Assembly (NCBI GenBank): GCA_017993835.1
Contig: JAGOLX010000039.1
Span: 1-58,352 of the forward strand
DNA length: 58,352 nucleotides
From: Phycisphaerae bacterium
Lineage (GTDB): Bacteria; Planctomycetota; Phycisphaerae; Sedimentisphaerales; Anaerobacaceae
Reading direction: 5' to 3'
The notes beneath the pieces are model-generated. The model was not told the DNA's origin, searched no databases, and was given only the letters and a program-made list of their open reading frames with translations. Below, piece after piece: positions 33,240 to 42,520 of this stretch (positions are counted from its first letter, which is position 1; every line of letters begins with the position of its first letter). A program made the position numbers and the translations under genes.

Positions 33240-34010
33240 CTAAAGTCTCCTCAAGTGGAAGCCGCCATCGACGTTGATGACGGTCCCCGTCGAGAAATCG
33301 AGTCGGCCTTCCGCGATGGCGCCGACGGCCTTCGCCACGTCCTCAGGCCTGCCCCATCGGCGGATCGGCGTGATCCCCTCCGCGATCAGCTTGTCATACT
33401 TGTCCTTCACGACGCGGGTCATGTCCGTCTCGATGATGCCAGGACTGACCTCGAAGACGCCGATATTGTGCTCGGCCAGGCGGTCTGCGTAGAGCTTGGT
33501 CATCATCGCAATGCCCGCTTTGCTGACGCAGTACTCGCCCCGCGAGGGGGAGCTGGTGTAGGCGGAGATCGAGCCGATATTGACGATTCGCAGGGGCCGG
33601 TCCGGATGCTCCTTTCGCTGCTGGACCATCCAGTTGGCGACGAGTTGCGTCAGGAAGTAGGGGCCCTTGAGATTGATGCCCAGGACCCGGTCGAAGCTCT
33701 CTTCCGTGGCTTCGAGAATGTCGAGCCGCCTGGCCGGTCCGGTGCCTGCGTTGTTGACGAGCATGTCGCATCGGCCGAACCGAGCCTTTGCCATGTCCAC
33801 AATTCGCTGTCTCGTCGGCGCCTCGGCGACACTGCCCGCAACAAACTCGCAATGGGCGCCGAGCGACGATGCTTCATTCAGTACCTCCGGCTCCTGGTCC
33901 TGGGCCCGGTTGACGACCAGGTCGTAGCCCAGGGACGCCAACTCCAGTGCGATGCCTCGGCCGATGCCCCGGCTGGCGCCGGTGACGATGGCGACGGGTC
34001 GGTCTGCCAT
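33240..34010 (-). CDS. Short-chain dehydrogenase/reductase (3-ketoacyl-ACP reductase-like)
   Basis: 256 residues. Classical SDR: NAD(P)-binding TGASRGIGRGIA (about 10-21), NNAG (about 88-91), the catalytic Ser in IGSISAYTSS and the Tyr/Lys pair in EYCVSKAG. It ends STGTVINVDGGF. Close relatives are often annotated FabG, but in sugar clusters they more likely oxidise or reduce a sugar or keto acid (KduD-type chemistry is a candidate). It is probably co-transcribed with the aldolase downstream and the OYE fusion upstream. Confidence 0.9.
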   Translation of the reverse strand: MADRPVAIVTGASRGIGRGIALELASLGYDLVVNRAQDQEPEVLNEASSLGAHCEFVAGSVAEAPTRQRIVDMAKARFGRCDMLVNNAGTGPARRLDILEATEESFDRVLGINLKGPYFLTQLVANWMVQQRKEHPDRPLRIVNIGSISAYTSSPSRGEYCVSKAGIAMMTKLYADRLAEHNIGVFEVSPGIIETDMTRVVKDKYDKLIAEGITPIRRWGRPEDVAKAVGAIAEGRLDFSTGTVINVDGGFHLRRL

Positions 34011-34026
34011 AAGGGTCCTTTCTTTC

Positions 34027-34082
34027 GTAGCACGGGCATCGTGCCCGTGATCCCCAATTCATGGGCGGGACGCCCATGCTAC
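34027..34082. repeat. GTAG-footed REP pair (BIME) that provides a stop codon
   Basis: GTAG (34027-34030) plus hairpin CACGGGCA-tcg-TGCCCGTG, a short spacer, then hairpin CATGGGCG..CGCCCATG and CTAC (34079-34082). On the minus strand the terminal GTAG supplies the TAG stop of the OYE-GltD gene (34081-34079). Confidence 0.8.
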
Positions 34083-36703
34083 TTGAAGAACTGGTCGATT
34101 TCCCGGGCGGCTCTCATGCCGTCTGCGACAGCGGCCACGACGGTGGAAGCCCCTCGAACGATGTCCCCACCGGCAAAGACGCCCGGCCGGGATGTGGCCA
34201 GCGTCCCGGATTGCGTCCGGATCAGTCCCCGGTCGAATTCAACGCCCGGCAGGACCTTCTCGATGCCCTCCATCGCTGCCTGTCCGATGGCTTCGACCAC
34301 AGCGTCCATATTCAGCTCGTACGCGCTGGATTCGAGCGACTCGGGCTTGCGTCGGCCGCTGTTGTCGGGTTCGCCAAGCCGGGTCGGGCACAACTTGATG
34401 CCGGTGAGCTTTCCGTCGCGCGACGTGTACTCAAGCGGCTGCGTCAGGATGAGAAAGTGGACCCCCGCGTCCATCGCACGATCCCGCTCGGCGCCCCAGG
34501 CGGGCATCTCCTTGAAGGATCGACGATAGATCACGTAGACGTCCCTGGCTCCGACGCGGGCGGCGGTGACTGCCACGTCCATCGCGGTGTTGCCGCCACC
34601 GATGACCGCGACGGACTTGCCGGCCAAGTCCAACCTGTGGTCCTGCTTGGCCAAGGACAGGAAGTCCATCGCGTTCCAGAGCCCATCGAGCTGCTTCTTC
34701 GTGACGCTCACGGACTGGGGCAGGCCCAGCCCGATGAAGGCAGCGTCGAAACCCTGGGCCAGAATCGTGTCCAGGTTGTGCCCCGAGTCGAGTTCCTTGC
34801 CGAGCGACAGGCTCATCCGGTCCTTCGGCACATCGGCGAAGATCGCGGCCATCTCGGTCTTGAGGGCGGTGTTCTGGCGGTCGGGCGGGATGACGGATTC
34901 GACCATGCCGCCGAAGGCGGTGCTCTTGTCGAAGATCGTCACGGCGTGACCTGCTTCCAGCAGCCGGGCGGCGCACGCCAGGCCCGCGGGACCCGCGCCG
35001 ATGATCGCGACCTTCTTGCCGGTGGCCTTCTCGGGGATTCGCAGCTTGGACCAGCCGTTCTTGTTCGCCTGCGATGCGAGGTACCGCTGGATGTCCGCGA
35101 TGGGCAGGGGACCGTCGCCTATGAATTGTTGCAGGCAGTTGCCCTGGCACTGCTGCTCGACCGGGCACAGCCAGGCACAGACCTCGGGGAAGACATTGGC
35201 CTTGCGGATGGTCTCGTAGGCCTCGCGTTCCTTGCCTTCGAGGAACAGGCTGATGAACTGCGGGATCTCGATCCCGGCGGGGCAACCCAACTGGCACGTC
35301 GCCTCCTGGCACTTGCGGCAAGCTGCCGCCAGTCGCAGCAGGTTGTCCTTGTCGCTCATGCGTCCGCGACGGAAGATCGGGCCGTAGACCTCGTTGTCCC
35401 GCACAACGCATCCGGTTCGCCCGCCGTCCCGCATAATCTGCGTGCACGCGCTGCACCCGACGCACGCCTTCTCCGCGTACATCCGACGGTCGCGGACGAT
35501 GTCCCGTGCGAAGTCGGGATAGGCGAACCCCATCCGGCCTGCTCCGATCAAGGTTACCAGGCCGTTGGCCTTGTTCGCGGCGCCGACGTTGGCGAAGAGC
35601 GTCCGCAGCCAGCTATAGCCGGTGCCGACGAAGGCCATGTCGGGGAACTCCTTTTGAACCTCGGCTGTTATGTTGATCAGCCGAGCTACGCCGGCCAGGG
35701 GGTGTTCCGGCTCGGGGTATCCGCCCACGATGGGCTCATTGAACGGCCGGCCCACGTGCGGATTGTAGTACGGATTGGCGATGGTAATGTCGATGAGTCG
35801 GACGCCTCGCTGACGCAGCAAGGCGATCAGCTTCTTGGGCTCGGTCAGGTCGGGCTTGGTGTAGTCGTCTTTGTCCACGCCCCAGCCGTAGGGGTAGGGG
35901 ATTGCGTCGTAGATGCCCATCCGCGTGACGATGCGAGCCTTTTCTCCGAGCGCCTCGCGGATGCGGTCAACCACGCTGAGCATGAACCGCGTGCGGTTCT
36001 CGAAGGAGCCGCCGTACTTGCCCGGCCGGTTGTGACAGGCGAGAAGCTCGTTGATGAGATAGCCGTGACACGACTTGATGTCCACCGCGTCGAAGCCGAC
36101 CTCGAACGCAATGCGCGCCGCCTCGACGTAGGCGTCCTGGAGTCGGTCGAGATACTCATCCGTGACAATCGGCCAGTCGTCGGGGATTCGGCTCTTGCGA
36201 TTCGTGTCGGGCCTGGGCTGCGGGGCCATCGGGTCGCGATAAGGGTCCCGCTGCGGGATGATCGGCTTGGGGACCGGGTCGGGCTTGCTGTATCGGCCGG
36301 AATGGGTCAACTGCGCGACGATCACCGGCCTGTGAGCGGACCCGTTGGCGAGAGCGGCTTTGTCCCGTGCCCGACGGACCATGGCGCGGAAAGCCTCCTT
36401 GCTGCCCTTGTGGAGCCAGAGCTGACGCGGATTGGCGCGGGCCTCCTCGAGTACTGCGATGGCCTCCGCCCAGATCAGTCCCGCGCCGCCGGCGGCGAAC
36501 CGTTCGTATCGTCGGACGGTGAGGTCGTCGGGCCGGCCCTGGGCGTCGCCGTCGCAGCCTTCCATTGGCTGCACCGCCAGCGAGTTCGGGATGGTCAGGC
36601 CGGCGAACTCGACGGGCCGTGTGAGGATGGAGACGTCCTCGATGGCATCGACAGAGGTCCCCAACTGCGCATTCAATCGCCGGAGGTCTTCGATGCTGCT
36701 CAA
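34079..36703 (-). CDS. Fused OYE-family reductase and GltD-like FAD/NAD(P) Fe-S oxidoreductase
   Basis: 874 residues from TTG 36703. Residues 1-395 are an old-yellow-enzyme FMN barrel (PNSLAVQPMEGCDG, AQLTHSGRYSKP). A cysteine cluster CVGCSACTQIMRDGGRTGC (about 412) follows. Next comes a GltD-like part with Cys motifs CRKCQEATCQLGCP (about 457) and WLCPVEQQCQGNC, an FAD site IIGAGPAGLACAARLL (about 563) and an NADPH site AVIGGGNTAMDVAV (about 694). Electrons should pass NAD(P)H-FAD-Fe/S-FMN to an unsaturated substrate. Coding similarity seems to continue upstream of the TTG (PRQWEFELSSIEDL), so the true start may be a rare ATT at 36751 with GGGAGG 6 nt before it. It is the first gene of the catabolic run. 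Confidence 0.85.
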   Translation of the reverse strand: MSSIEDLRRLNAQLGTSVDAIEDVSILTRPVEFAGLTIPNSLAVQPMEGCDGDAQGRPDDLTVRRYERFAAGGAGLIWAEAIAVLEEARANPRQLWLHKGSKEAFRAMVRRARDKAALANGSAHRPVIVAQLTHSGRYSKPDPVPKPIIPQRDPYRDPMAPQPRPDTNRKSRIPDDWPIVTDEYLDRLQDAYVEAARIAFEVGFDAVDIKSCHGYLINELLACHNRPGKYGGSFENRTRFMLSVVDRIREALGEKARIVTRMGIYDAIPYPYGWGVDKDDYTKPDLTEPKKLIALLRQRGVRLIDITIANPYYNPHVGRPFNEPIVGGYPEPEHPLAGVARLINITAEVQKEFPDMAFVGTGYSWLRTLFANVGAANKANGLVTLIGAGRMGFAYPDFARDIVRDRRMYAEKACVGCSACTQIMRDGGRTGCVVRDNEVYGPIFRRGRMSDKDNLLRLAAACRKCQEATCQLGCPAGIEIPQFISLFLEGKEREAYETIRKANVFPEVCAWLCPVEQQCQGNCLQQFIGDGPLPIADIQRYLASQANKNGWSKLRIPEKATGKKVAIIGAGPAGLACAARLLEAGHAVTIFDKSTAFGGMVESVIPPDRQNTALKTEMAAIFADVPKDRMSLSLGKELDSGHNLDTILAQGFDAAFIGLGLPQSVSVTKKQLDGLWNAMDFLSLAKQDHRLDLAGKSVAVIGGGNTAMDVAVTAARVGARDVYVIYRRSFKEMPAWGAERDRAMDAGVHFLILTQPLEYTSRDGKLTGIKLCPTRLGEPDNSGRRKPESLESSAYELNMDAVVEAIGQAAMEGIEKVLPGVEFDRGLIRTQSGTLATSRPGVFAGGDIVRGASTVVAAVADGMRAAREIDQFFK

Positions 36704-36774
36704 CTCGAACTCCCACTGTCGCGGCGGAATGGTCGGTTGTGCGTCCTGAATGATACACCTCCCGGAATCTGCGA

Positions 36775-37066
36775 AGTTACTATTTGCGATTTACTATTTG
36801 CGCGCCGATGCCCAATGTGCATATGCACGTACGACAGAGGCCCATGGAACTCCTGGATGTCATTCCCGCGAAAGCGGGAATCCACTCCCTGGGACCTGTC
36901 GCATGCCGTGGTTCCTGGATTCCTGCTTTCGCAGGAATGACAGGCGTCGAGCAGTACTTCGCCACTTCACGACGGGCCGCACGAACGGTCCTGCATCCGA
37001 CATGCACCCTGTTTGCTTCGGGGAAGCGAAGCCAAATCGCGAATCGTCCATCGTAAATCATCAATC
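36775..37066. repeat. Third, interrupted copy of the 'atttactatttgcg' inverted repeat
   Basis: Left arm 36775-36812 (agttactatttgcgatttac) and right arm about 37031-37066 (gccaaatcgcgaatcgtcca, then tcgtaaatca). Another repeat (36859-36943) lies between the arms. Together they fill the 316-bp gap between uvrA and the OYE fusion; nothing else was seen there. Confidence 0.6.
36859..36943. repeat. 'gtcattcccgcgaaagcggg' dispersed repeat nested in another repeat
   Basis: Left hairpin gtcattcccgcgaaagcggg at 36859; right hairpin ttcctgctttcgcaggaatg ending near 36940. Same class as 9594-9700. Confidence 0.75.
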
Positions 37067-37067
37067 C

Positions 37068-39914
37068 CTACAGTTTCGCTTTCAGGAATCTGCCGGTATA
37101 GCTGCCCGGCACTTTCACAATCTCCTCAGGCGGTCCGGCGGCCACGACGGTTCCGCCGGCGTTGCCGCCCTCGGGGCCGAGGTCTATTATATAGTCCGCA
37201 GTCTTGATGACATCAAGGTTGTGTTCGATTACGACGACCGTATTGCCCAGGTCCACCAGCTTCTGCAGGACTGCCAGTAGGTTGTGGATGTCCGCGAAGT
37301 GCAGGCCGGTCGTTGGCTCGTCGAGCAGATAGAGGGTGCGCCCGGTCGAGGCCTTGCCCAGCTCCGCGGAGAGCTTCACTCGCTGAGCCTCGCCGCCAGA
37401 GAGCGTGGTGGAGGACTGGCCGAGCTGGACATAGCCCAGTCCGACGTCGGTCAGCGTCTTGAGCACGCGGACGATGGTCGGGAAGTTGGCGAAATACTCC
37501 ACGGAGTCCTCGATTCGCATGTCGAGCACGTCCGCGATGTTCTTGCCTTTGTACGTGATCTGGAGCGTCTCGGGGTTGAACCGCGTGCCCTTGCAGTCCT
37601 GGCAGGTGACATAGACATCGGGCAGAAAGTGCATTTCGATCTTCTTGGTGCCCTGGCCCCGGCAGGACTCGCAGCGTCCGCCCTTGACGTTGAAGCTGAA
37701 TCTTCCGGCGGTGTACCCGCGGATCTTGGCTTCGCGGGTCATCGCGAAGAGCTTGCGAATGAGGTCGAACACGCCGGTGTACGTCGCGGGATTGCTTCGC
37801 GGCGTTTTGCCGATGGGCGACTGGTCGATCTCGATCACCTTGTCGATCTGCGAGATGCCGAGAATGTTCTTGTGCGCGCCGGGCTTCTCGCGGGACTGGT
37901 ACAGGTGGCGTTTGAGACCGCGCAGGAGGATGTGGTTGATGAGCGTGCTCTTGCCCGAGCCCGAGACGCCGGTGACGCAGATGAAGACGCCCAGCGGGAA
38001 TTTCACATCTATGCTCTTGAGGTTGTGCTCCGCGGCGCCCTTGACCTCGATGCACTTCCTGAGCGAATACGGGCGTCGTTTGGGGGGGACGACGATGCTC
38101 TTTCGACCGCTGAGGTACTCGCCGGTGAGGGAGGTGGGCGAGTGGATGATGTCGTCGTAGGTGCCTTGGGCGATGATCTCGCCGCCGTGGGCGCCTGCTG
38201 CGGGACCGATGTCGATGATGTAGTCGGCCGCACGCATGATGTCCTCGTCGTGCTCGACGACGATCACCGTGTTGCCAATCTTGGCCAGCGTCTGGAGGAT
38301 GCCGAGGAGCCGGTCGTTGTCGCGCCTGTGCAGGCCGATGGTGGGTTCGTCGAGGACGTAACAGACGCCGACCAGGCCGCTGCCGACCTGGGTGGCCAGG
38401 CGGATTCGCTGGGCCTCGCCGCCGGCCAGGGTGCTGCTCATACGGTCGAGCGTCAGGTAGCCCAACCCAACGTCGAGCAGGAATTGCAGGCGGGCCTTGA
38501 TTTCCTTGAGGATCTGGGCGGCGATGATCGTCTGTTCGGGATTGAGCTTCAGCTCGTCGAAGAACTGACGGGCCTGTTCCACACTCAGTTTGCTGACGTC
38601 GCTGATGCTCTTGCCGCCGACGGTGACTGCGACGACCTCCGGACGGAGCCTGGCGCCGTGACAGGCCTGGCAGGGCTGCTCGGAGAGGTACCCGTGCAGG
38701 CGGGTCTTGACGTACTCGCTGGTGGTGTTCTTCCAGCGCCGGTCCAGGTTCGGGATGACGCCCTCGAACCAGACGCCGTACTTCTGCTCGTCTCCCTCGG
38801 CTGTGCCGTACATGAGCAGACGCTGGATGTCCTTTGGGATCTCCTGGTAGGGGACGGCCTTGCTGATCCCTGTGTCCCGGCAGAACCGCTTGATGAGCCG
38901 GTTATAATAGATGTTCATCCGCTTGCCGCTGCCTCGCCAGGCGGTGACGGCGCCGTTCTCCAGTGAGACGCTCTTGTCCGGAACGATCAGGTCCGGATCG
39001 AACTCCAGGATGGTGCCCAGTCCATCGCAGCTCTTGCACGCGCCGAACGGACTGTTGAAGCTGAACAGCCTGGGCGAAAGCTCCTCCAGGCAGGCCTCCG
39101 GGTGCTCGGGGCATGCAAACCGCTCGCTGTAGACGACTTCCTCCCACTTGCCATCGCCCTCGGTGCCTTTGTCGGCTCCGGCGGGTTCCTGGATGAGGGC
39201 GAGCAGAATCCCCTCGGCGAGCTTCAACGCGGTCTCGACGGAGTCCGCCAGGCGGGTGCGGATGCCTTCTCGGAGGATGAGCCGGTCCACGACCGCCGCG
39301 ATGTCGTGCTTCTGGTTCTTGTTGAGGTCGGGCACGTTGCGGAGGTCGTACACGGTGCCGTCCACACGGACGCGGACGAAGCCTTCCCGCTGGATGTTGG
39401 CGAAGATGTCCTTGTGCTCGCCCTTCTTGCCGCGAACGAGCGGGGCGCAGACCTGGATCTTGGTCCCCTCGGGACGAGCGAGAATCGATTCGACGATCTG
39501 GGAGGAATGCTGGCTGGTGATCTCGCGTCCGCAGACCCAGCAGTGCGGCTGGCCCACCCTGGCAAACAGCAGGCGGAAGTAGTCGTAGATCTCCGTCGTC
39601 GTCGCCACCGTCGAACGGGGATTGCTGCTGGCGCTTCGCTGCTCGATGGCGATGGTGGGCGGCAGGCCGGAAATCTCGTTCACCGCGGGCTTTTGCATCT
39701 GCTCCAGGAACTGCCTGGCGTACGCGCTGAGCGACTCGACGTACTTACGTCGGCCCTCCGCATAGATCGTGTCGAACGCCAGCGAGCTTTTGCCCGACCC
39801 GCTGATGCCCGTAATCACGACGAGCTTGTCGCGCGGGATGTCCAGACTGATGTTCTTGAGGTTGTGCTCTGAAGCCCCCTCGATCCGAATGACCTTCTCT
39901 GTGTGCTCGATCAT
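37068..39914 (-). CDS. uvrA: Excinuclease ABC subunit A
   Basis: 948 residues from ATG 39914 ([20 protein letters not shown]); the longer open frame upstream runs through its promoter. UvrA is the damage-recognising ATPase of nucleotide excision repair. Two ABC ATPase modules are visible: Walker [14 protein letters not shown] near the N-terminus and [13 protein letters not shown] in the second half. Both signature regions ([13 protein letters not shown] and [12 protein letters not shown]) and Walker B segments are intact. A zinc finger ([12 protein letters not shown] ... [10 protein letters not shown]) lies in the second half. Length and order are normal. Confidence 0.97.
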   Translation of the reverse strand: MIEHTEKVIRIEGASEHNLKNISLDIPRDKLVVITGISGSGKSSLAFDTIYAEGRRKYVESLSAYARQFLEQMQKPAVNEISGLPPTIAIEQRSASSNPRSTVATTTEIYDYFRLLFARVGQPHCWVCGREITSQHSSQIVESILARPEGTKIQVCAPLVRGKKGEHKDIFANIQREGFVRVRVDGTVYDLRNVPDLNKNQKHDIAAVVDRLILREGIRTRLADSVETALKLAEGILLALIQEPAGADKGTEGDGKWEEVVYSERFACPEHPEACLEELSPRLFSFNSPFGACKSCDGLGTILEFDPDLIVPDKSVSLENGAVTAWRGSGKRMNIYYNRLIKRFCRDTGISKAVPYQEIPKDIQRLLMYGTAEGDEQKYGVWFEGVIPNLDRRWKNTTSEYVKTRLHGYLSEQPCQACHGARLRPEVVAVTVGGKSISDVSKLSVEQARQFFDELKLNPEQTIIAAQILKEIKARLQFLLDVGLGYLTLDRMSSTLAGGEAQRIRLATQVGSGLVGVCYVLDEPTIGLHRRDNDRLLGILQTLAKIGNTVIVVEHDEDIMRAADYIIDIGPAAGAHGGEIIAQGTYDDIIHSPTSLTGEYLSGRKSIVVPPKRRPYSLRKCIEVKGAAEHNLKSIDVKFPLGVFICVTGVSGSGKSTLINHILLRGLKRHLYQSREKPGAHKNILGISQIDKVIEIDQSPIGKTPRSNPATYTGVFDLIRKLFAMTREAKIRGYTAGRFSFNVKGGRCESCRGQGTKKIEMHFLPDVYVTCQDCKGTRFNPETLQITYKGKNIADVLDMRIEDSVEYFANFPTIVRVLKTLTDVGLGYVQLGQSSTTLSGGEAQRVKLSAELGKASTGRTLYLLDEPTTGLHFADIHNLLAVLQKLVDLGNTVVVIEHNLDVIKTADYIIDLGPEGGNAGGTVVAAGPPEEIVKVPGSYTGRFLKAKL

Positions 39915-40010
39915 ATATCCAGCGAACCTGCTTCTTCGATCTTGTCTTTTGCAACGCGAACCCCACCTGCGGTAGCGTCCCCGTCTCCGGCGGGTCGGCA
40001 CAAACGTAGC

Positions 40011-40038
40011 ATTGTAGCACACCGGCCGCAAAAGGCAA
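40011..40038 (-). promoter_or_regulatory. Predicted promoter of uvrA
   Basis: On the minus strand TTGCCT (40038-40033), 16 bp, TACAAT (40016-40011), about 97 bp before the start. No SOS-box-like palindrome was recognised. Confidence 0.45.
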
Positions 40039-40101
40039 AAACCCCCTCGCCAGATTCGTGCAGAGCGGGCATGACCGGCATTTTGTCGCCGATCTGGGTG
40101 A

Positions 40102-40131
40102 TTGCATGCACCTGCAGAACCGCTGTATAAT
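40102..40131 (+). promoter_or_regulatory. Predicted promoter of the small-gene cluster
   Basis: TTGCAT (40102-40107), 18 bp, perfect TATAAT (40126-40131), 77 bp before the ATG at 40208. It is divergent from the uvrA promoter. Confidence 0.55.
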
Positions 40132-40207
40132 ACTCCCCTGTTCTTTCAGTGAAAGGACGGCTGGCGACGATATGGTCTTTGTTGTGATGGAATAGGCAGA
40201 GGGAACG

Positions 40208-40666
40208 ATGGCGTCCTCCAATGATCGTGATGACCGATTGGTTCGCGACGAGTTGGTACATGCATTCCGATTGATTGAGAAGTGGTCTCGCGTTGACGAG
40301 TTCAATTCCGTGGTACGTGGCAACCTCTGGACAGCCAAGTGTGCAATTCAGACGGCCGTTGAGAATCTCAGCCTTACCGAAAGAGAAATCGAGGAGGTTG
40401 AGAAGGAAGAGGAGAGGAAGGCGGAAGAACAAGAGGAACAGAAGTGGCAGGAGGAACGCGAGGAATTGTGTGAGACCATAGACCAGATTCTCGATAATCT
40501 CCCCTCACCGGGAGATGAGCCCGGCTATCAAAAGGTTGGATTGACCGCTGGAGAGGCAAGGATTGTGGCTGATGCTGTCCAACATTGTGTCCACAATCGA
40601 CCCCTGTCTGGGGAGGCGGCGGCGTTTGTCTCCACCCTGCTTCATGAGCATCGACGGTCACTGTGA
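40208..40666 (+). CDS. Hypothetical protein with charged coiled coil
   Basis: 152 residues, no signal peptide. Residues about 55-95 are an almost continuous Glu/Lys/Arg helix (EIEEVEKEEERKAEEQEEQK), predicted coiled coil. The flanks look helical. No known family was recognised. It lies 32 bp before the DUF4160 gene and may belong to the same transcript. Confidence 0.6.
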   Translation: MASSNDRDDRLVRDELVHAFRLIEKWSRVDEFNSVVRGNLWTAKCAIQTAVENLSLTEREIEEVEKEEERKAEEQEEQKWQEEREELCETIDQILDNLPSPGDEPGYQKVGLTAGEARIVADAVQHCVHNRPLSGEAAAFVSTLLHEHRRSL

Positions 40667-40697
40667 TGAACTGAAGTTCTGCTCGCGCGAGGTTCGA

Positions 40698-40958
40698 ATG
40701 CCGGAGATTTGTCGATTCTATGGGATTGTGATTGCCATGTTCTATGATGAACATAATCCGCCTCGCTTTCATGCGAGGTATGGCGGTCACAAGGTCGTTA
40801 TCGACATTCGTACCCTCAGCCTGCTTGAAGGCAGGTTTCCTGCGCGTGCCCTTGGGATGGTGATCGAATGGGCCAGTCAACATCAAAGCGAACTGATGGA
40901 GAACTGGGAGCGTGCACGGAACGAGCAGGCTCCCAACAAGATTGCCCCTCTCAACTGA
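40698..40958 (+). CDS. DUF4160-domain protein (putative toxin-antitoxin partner)
   Basis: 86 residues. It starts MPEICRFYGIVIAMFYDEHN, followed by PPRFHARYGGHKVVIDI, the DUF4160 signature. The Met at 40698 is selected because it matches the family start; the frame upstream is non-conserved. DUF4160 genes are very often followed by DUF2442 genes, as here, and the pair is often listed as a candidate toxin-antitoxin module. No biochemical role is established that can be cited from sequence. Confidence 0.85.
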   Translation: MPEICRFYGIVIAMFYDEHNPPRFHARYGGHKVVIDIRTLSLLEGRFPARALGMVIEWASQHQSELMENWERARNEQAPNKIAPLN

Positions 40959-40968
40959 GGAATCGGTT

Positions 40969-41253
40969 ATGTACCACGATGTTGTCAAAGTCAAATGCTT
41001 GGATGGATTCAGGCTGGAGCTCATGTTTGAAGACGGCAAATCAGGCATCCTTGATTGCAGGCCGATCATCGCAAAGGGGGGAGTTTTCTCGCGACTCCGC
41101 GATCCAGAAGTATTCAGGAGGGCGAAGGTCAATGAGGAGCTTGGCGTCGTTACCTGGGACGACGAGGTGGATATTGCACCTGAGACGGCCTACAGTCTGG
41201 CCACAGGTTTTCCCCTGCCTGAGTGGATGGAAGCCGACGAGGAAGCCGCATAG
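40969..41253 (+). CDS. DUF2442-domain protein
   Basis: 94 residues. MYHDVVKVKCLDGFRLELMF is the start of the DUF2442 fold, followed by FEDGKSGILDCRPI and WDDEVDIAPETAYSLATG. It lies 10 bp after the DUF4160 gene and is the usual second member of that pair. The acidic tail (MEADEEAA) is short. The 260 bp that follow have no recognisable gene. Confidence 0.85.
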   Translation: MYHDVVKVKCLDGFRLELMFEDGKSGILDCRPIIAKGGVFSRLRDPEVFRRAKVNEELGVVTWDDEVDIAPETAYSLATGFPLPEWMEADEEAA

Positions 41254-41513
41254 GATCTGGACATCTACCTTCGCTGCGACTGTTGCTGAAGTCGTGGACC
41301 AAGGGACTATTCGAGCCTTCTGGCGGGGCAGGATGAGTGACAATGTTGCGATCTCGGAGAAACAGACAAGTCGCGGTGGTCAGAGGACATAATCTGCGTG
41401 ACCCGCGATGAAATAGTCTTCCGCCAACGACGACTGTCCTATTCAGAAGACAGCGTCATAGTGGATCGTTATCAAGCTGTCACGAGCGTGGATTCGTTGC
41501 AGGAGTGAAAGGG

Positions 41514-41957
41514 ATGAGGACGAGTTTGGCTTGCCTATGCGTATTGCTGGCTTCCCTTTGCGGGTGCCACCATCATCCCTCCAAGACATATGACTCCTAT
41601 CAGGACGGTTCCGTGGTCGTGACCGACTCCCGCTGGGAGAAAGAGGTAGACACCGCTGTGGTGGAGGTTCATCGGAAGATGGCCAACTGGGTCGCCGGCG
41701 AGGGCGGCTCGAAGAGCGATCCGACCTATACGGCCGGGTCCAAGAGATCGAAAGACGCGCGTGGGAAGGAATGCACGACGTCTCATCTCGAATTCACCGA
41801 CGCGGACGGCAATCGGAACGTCCTCAAGACGATATGCATCGCGGACAAGGGCATCCTTTTGATCTTTTGCGAGTCCGGCGATGAGGACAGCACGATTCGA
41901 CTGCACAACCAACTGGTCGAAGTGCTCAACGAACGCGGATTTCGGGCCGCGGGGTGA
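41514..41957 (+). CDS. Small lipoprotein
   Basis: 147 residues from ATG 41514; an AGGAG/AAAGGG ribosome site lies upstream. Signal peptide with lipobox (LLASLCGC, Cys near residue 19), then a His-rich start (CHHHPS). The mature part is mixed alpha/beta, with two Cys (GKECTTSHLEF and VLKTICIADKG) and an ending HNQLVEVLNERGF. No family was recognised. It is probably coupled to the following membrane-protein gene, whose possible GTG start overlaps this stop. Confidence 0.65.
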   Translation: MRTSLACLCVLLASLCGCHHHPSKTYDSYQDGSVVVTDSRWEKEVDTAVVEVHRKMANWVAGEGGSKSDPTYTAGSKRSKDARGKECTTSHLEFTDADGNRNVLKTICIADKGILLIFCESGDEDSTIRLHNQLVEVLNERGFRAAG

Positions 41958-41962
41958 ACGGA

Positions 41963-42259
41963 ATGTCGGCAGCGGCAGTGATTGGCATACGGATCAAACG
42001 AATCTTCTCGTTCCTGCGCGAGCGACAGGCGGTATCTCCGGAGTCCGCCATTCCGGAAGCGGAGGTTCCCTACTCGGACCGGTGGTATTATGGCAGGCTG
42101 GTTGAGTACGGGGCCGTCAAGAGGGTCGGTGACAGATGCTACCTTGATGAGATCCTTGCGCAATCGTATCTTGCGGACAGGCGAAGACGTGGTCTGGTCT
42201 TCACGGCATTGGCGATTGCGGGGGCCTGTCTACTCTGGTTGATCTGGGGATTGACGTGA
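41963..42259 (+). CDS. Small protein with one C-terminal membrane helix
   Basis: 98 residues from ATG 41963; an alternative GTG at 41954 overlaps the previous stop (GTGA). The N-terminal two thirds are soluble and basic, and include YSDRWYYGRLVEYGAVKRVG, which could be a small winged-helix-like element. The last 25 residues form a membrane helix (GLVFTALAIAGACLLWLIWG). It resembles tail-anchored proteins. No family was recognised. Confidence 0.55.
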   Translation: MSAAAVIGIRIKRIFSFLRERQAVSPESAIPEAEVPYSDRWYYGRLVEYGAVKRVGDRCYLDEILAQSYLADRRRRGLVFTALAIAGACLLWLIWGLT

Positions 42260-42265
42260 GTTCAC

Positions 42266-42502
42266 ATGGAAATCAACTACGACAAAGTTGACGACTTCAC
42301 TCTGGCGCTGCTGTATCTGGTCACATCCGAGGGCAAGTATGGGGCCCGGGCCTGGAAATCGTTCGACTGGGACACGATGGACCGCCTTCATCAGAAGGGC
42401 TACATCTCCGACCCCAAGGGCAAGGCCAAGTCCGTCGCACTCAGCGAAGAGGGATTGTCACGGGCCAAGGAGTTGTTCGAGGCGTTGTTTGGCGAGCAGT
42501 GA
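42266..42502 (+). CDS. DUF6429-family small protein
   Basis: 78 residues. MEINYDKVDDFTLALLYL, then RAWKSFDWDTMDRLHQKGYI and the ending KSVALSEEGLSRAKELFEAL match the DUF6429 pattern of small stand-alone proteins with a winged-helix-like layout. The role is unknown. It lies 6 bp after the tail-anchored protein gene. Confidence 0.75.
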   Translation: MEINYDKVDDFTLALLYLVTSEGKYGARAWKSFDWDTMDRLHQKGYISDPKGKAKSVALSEEGLSRAKELFEALFGEQ

Positions 42503-42520
42503 GGGTGTGGAGTGGCCGGA

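Noticed and set aside
34061-36940. A plus-strand open frame of nearly 960 codons.
   Set aside because: It is exactly antisense to the OYE-GltD fusion, whose cofactor motifs are intact; the antisense protein has no recognisable motif.
40685-40705. T-loop-like ggttcgaatgccg resembling a tRNA 3' half.
   Set aside because: No acceptor stem, D-arm or anticodon arm fits, and the sequence leads into the DUF4160 start.
41254-41513. Possible short coding remnant ending at the lipoprotein ribosome site (reading ...CVTRDEIVFRQRRL...).
   Set aside because: No start with a ribosome site, no family resemblance, and stops interrupt it upstream.
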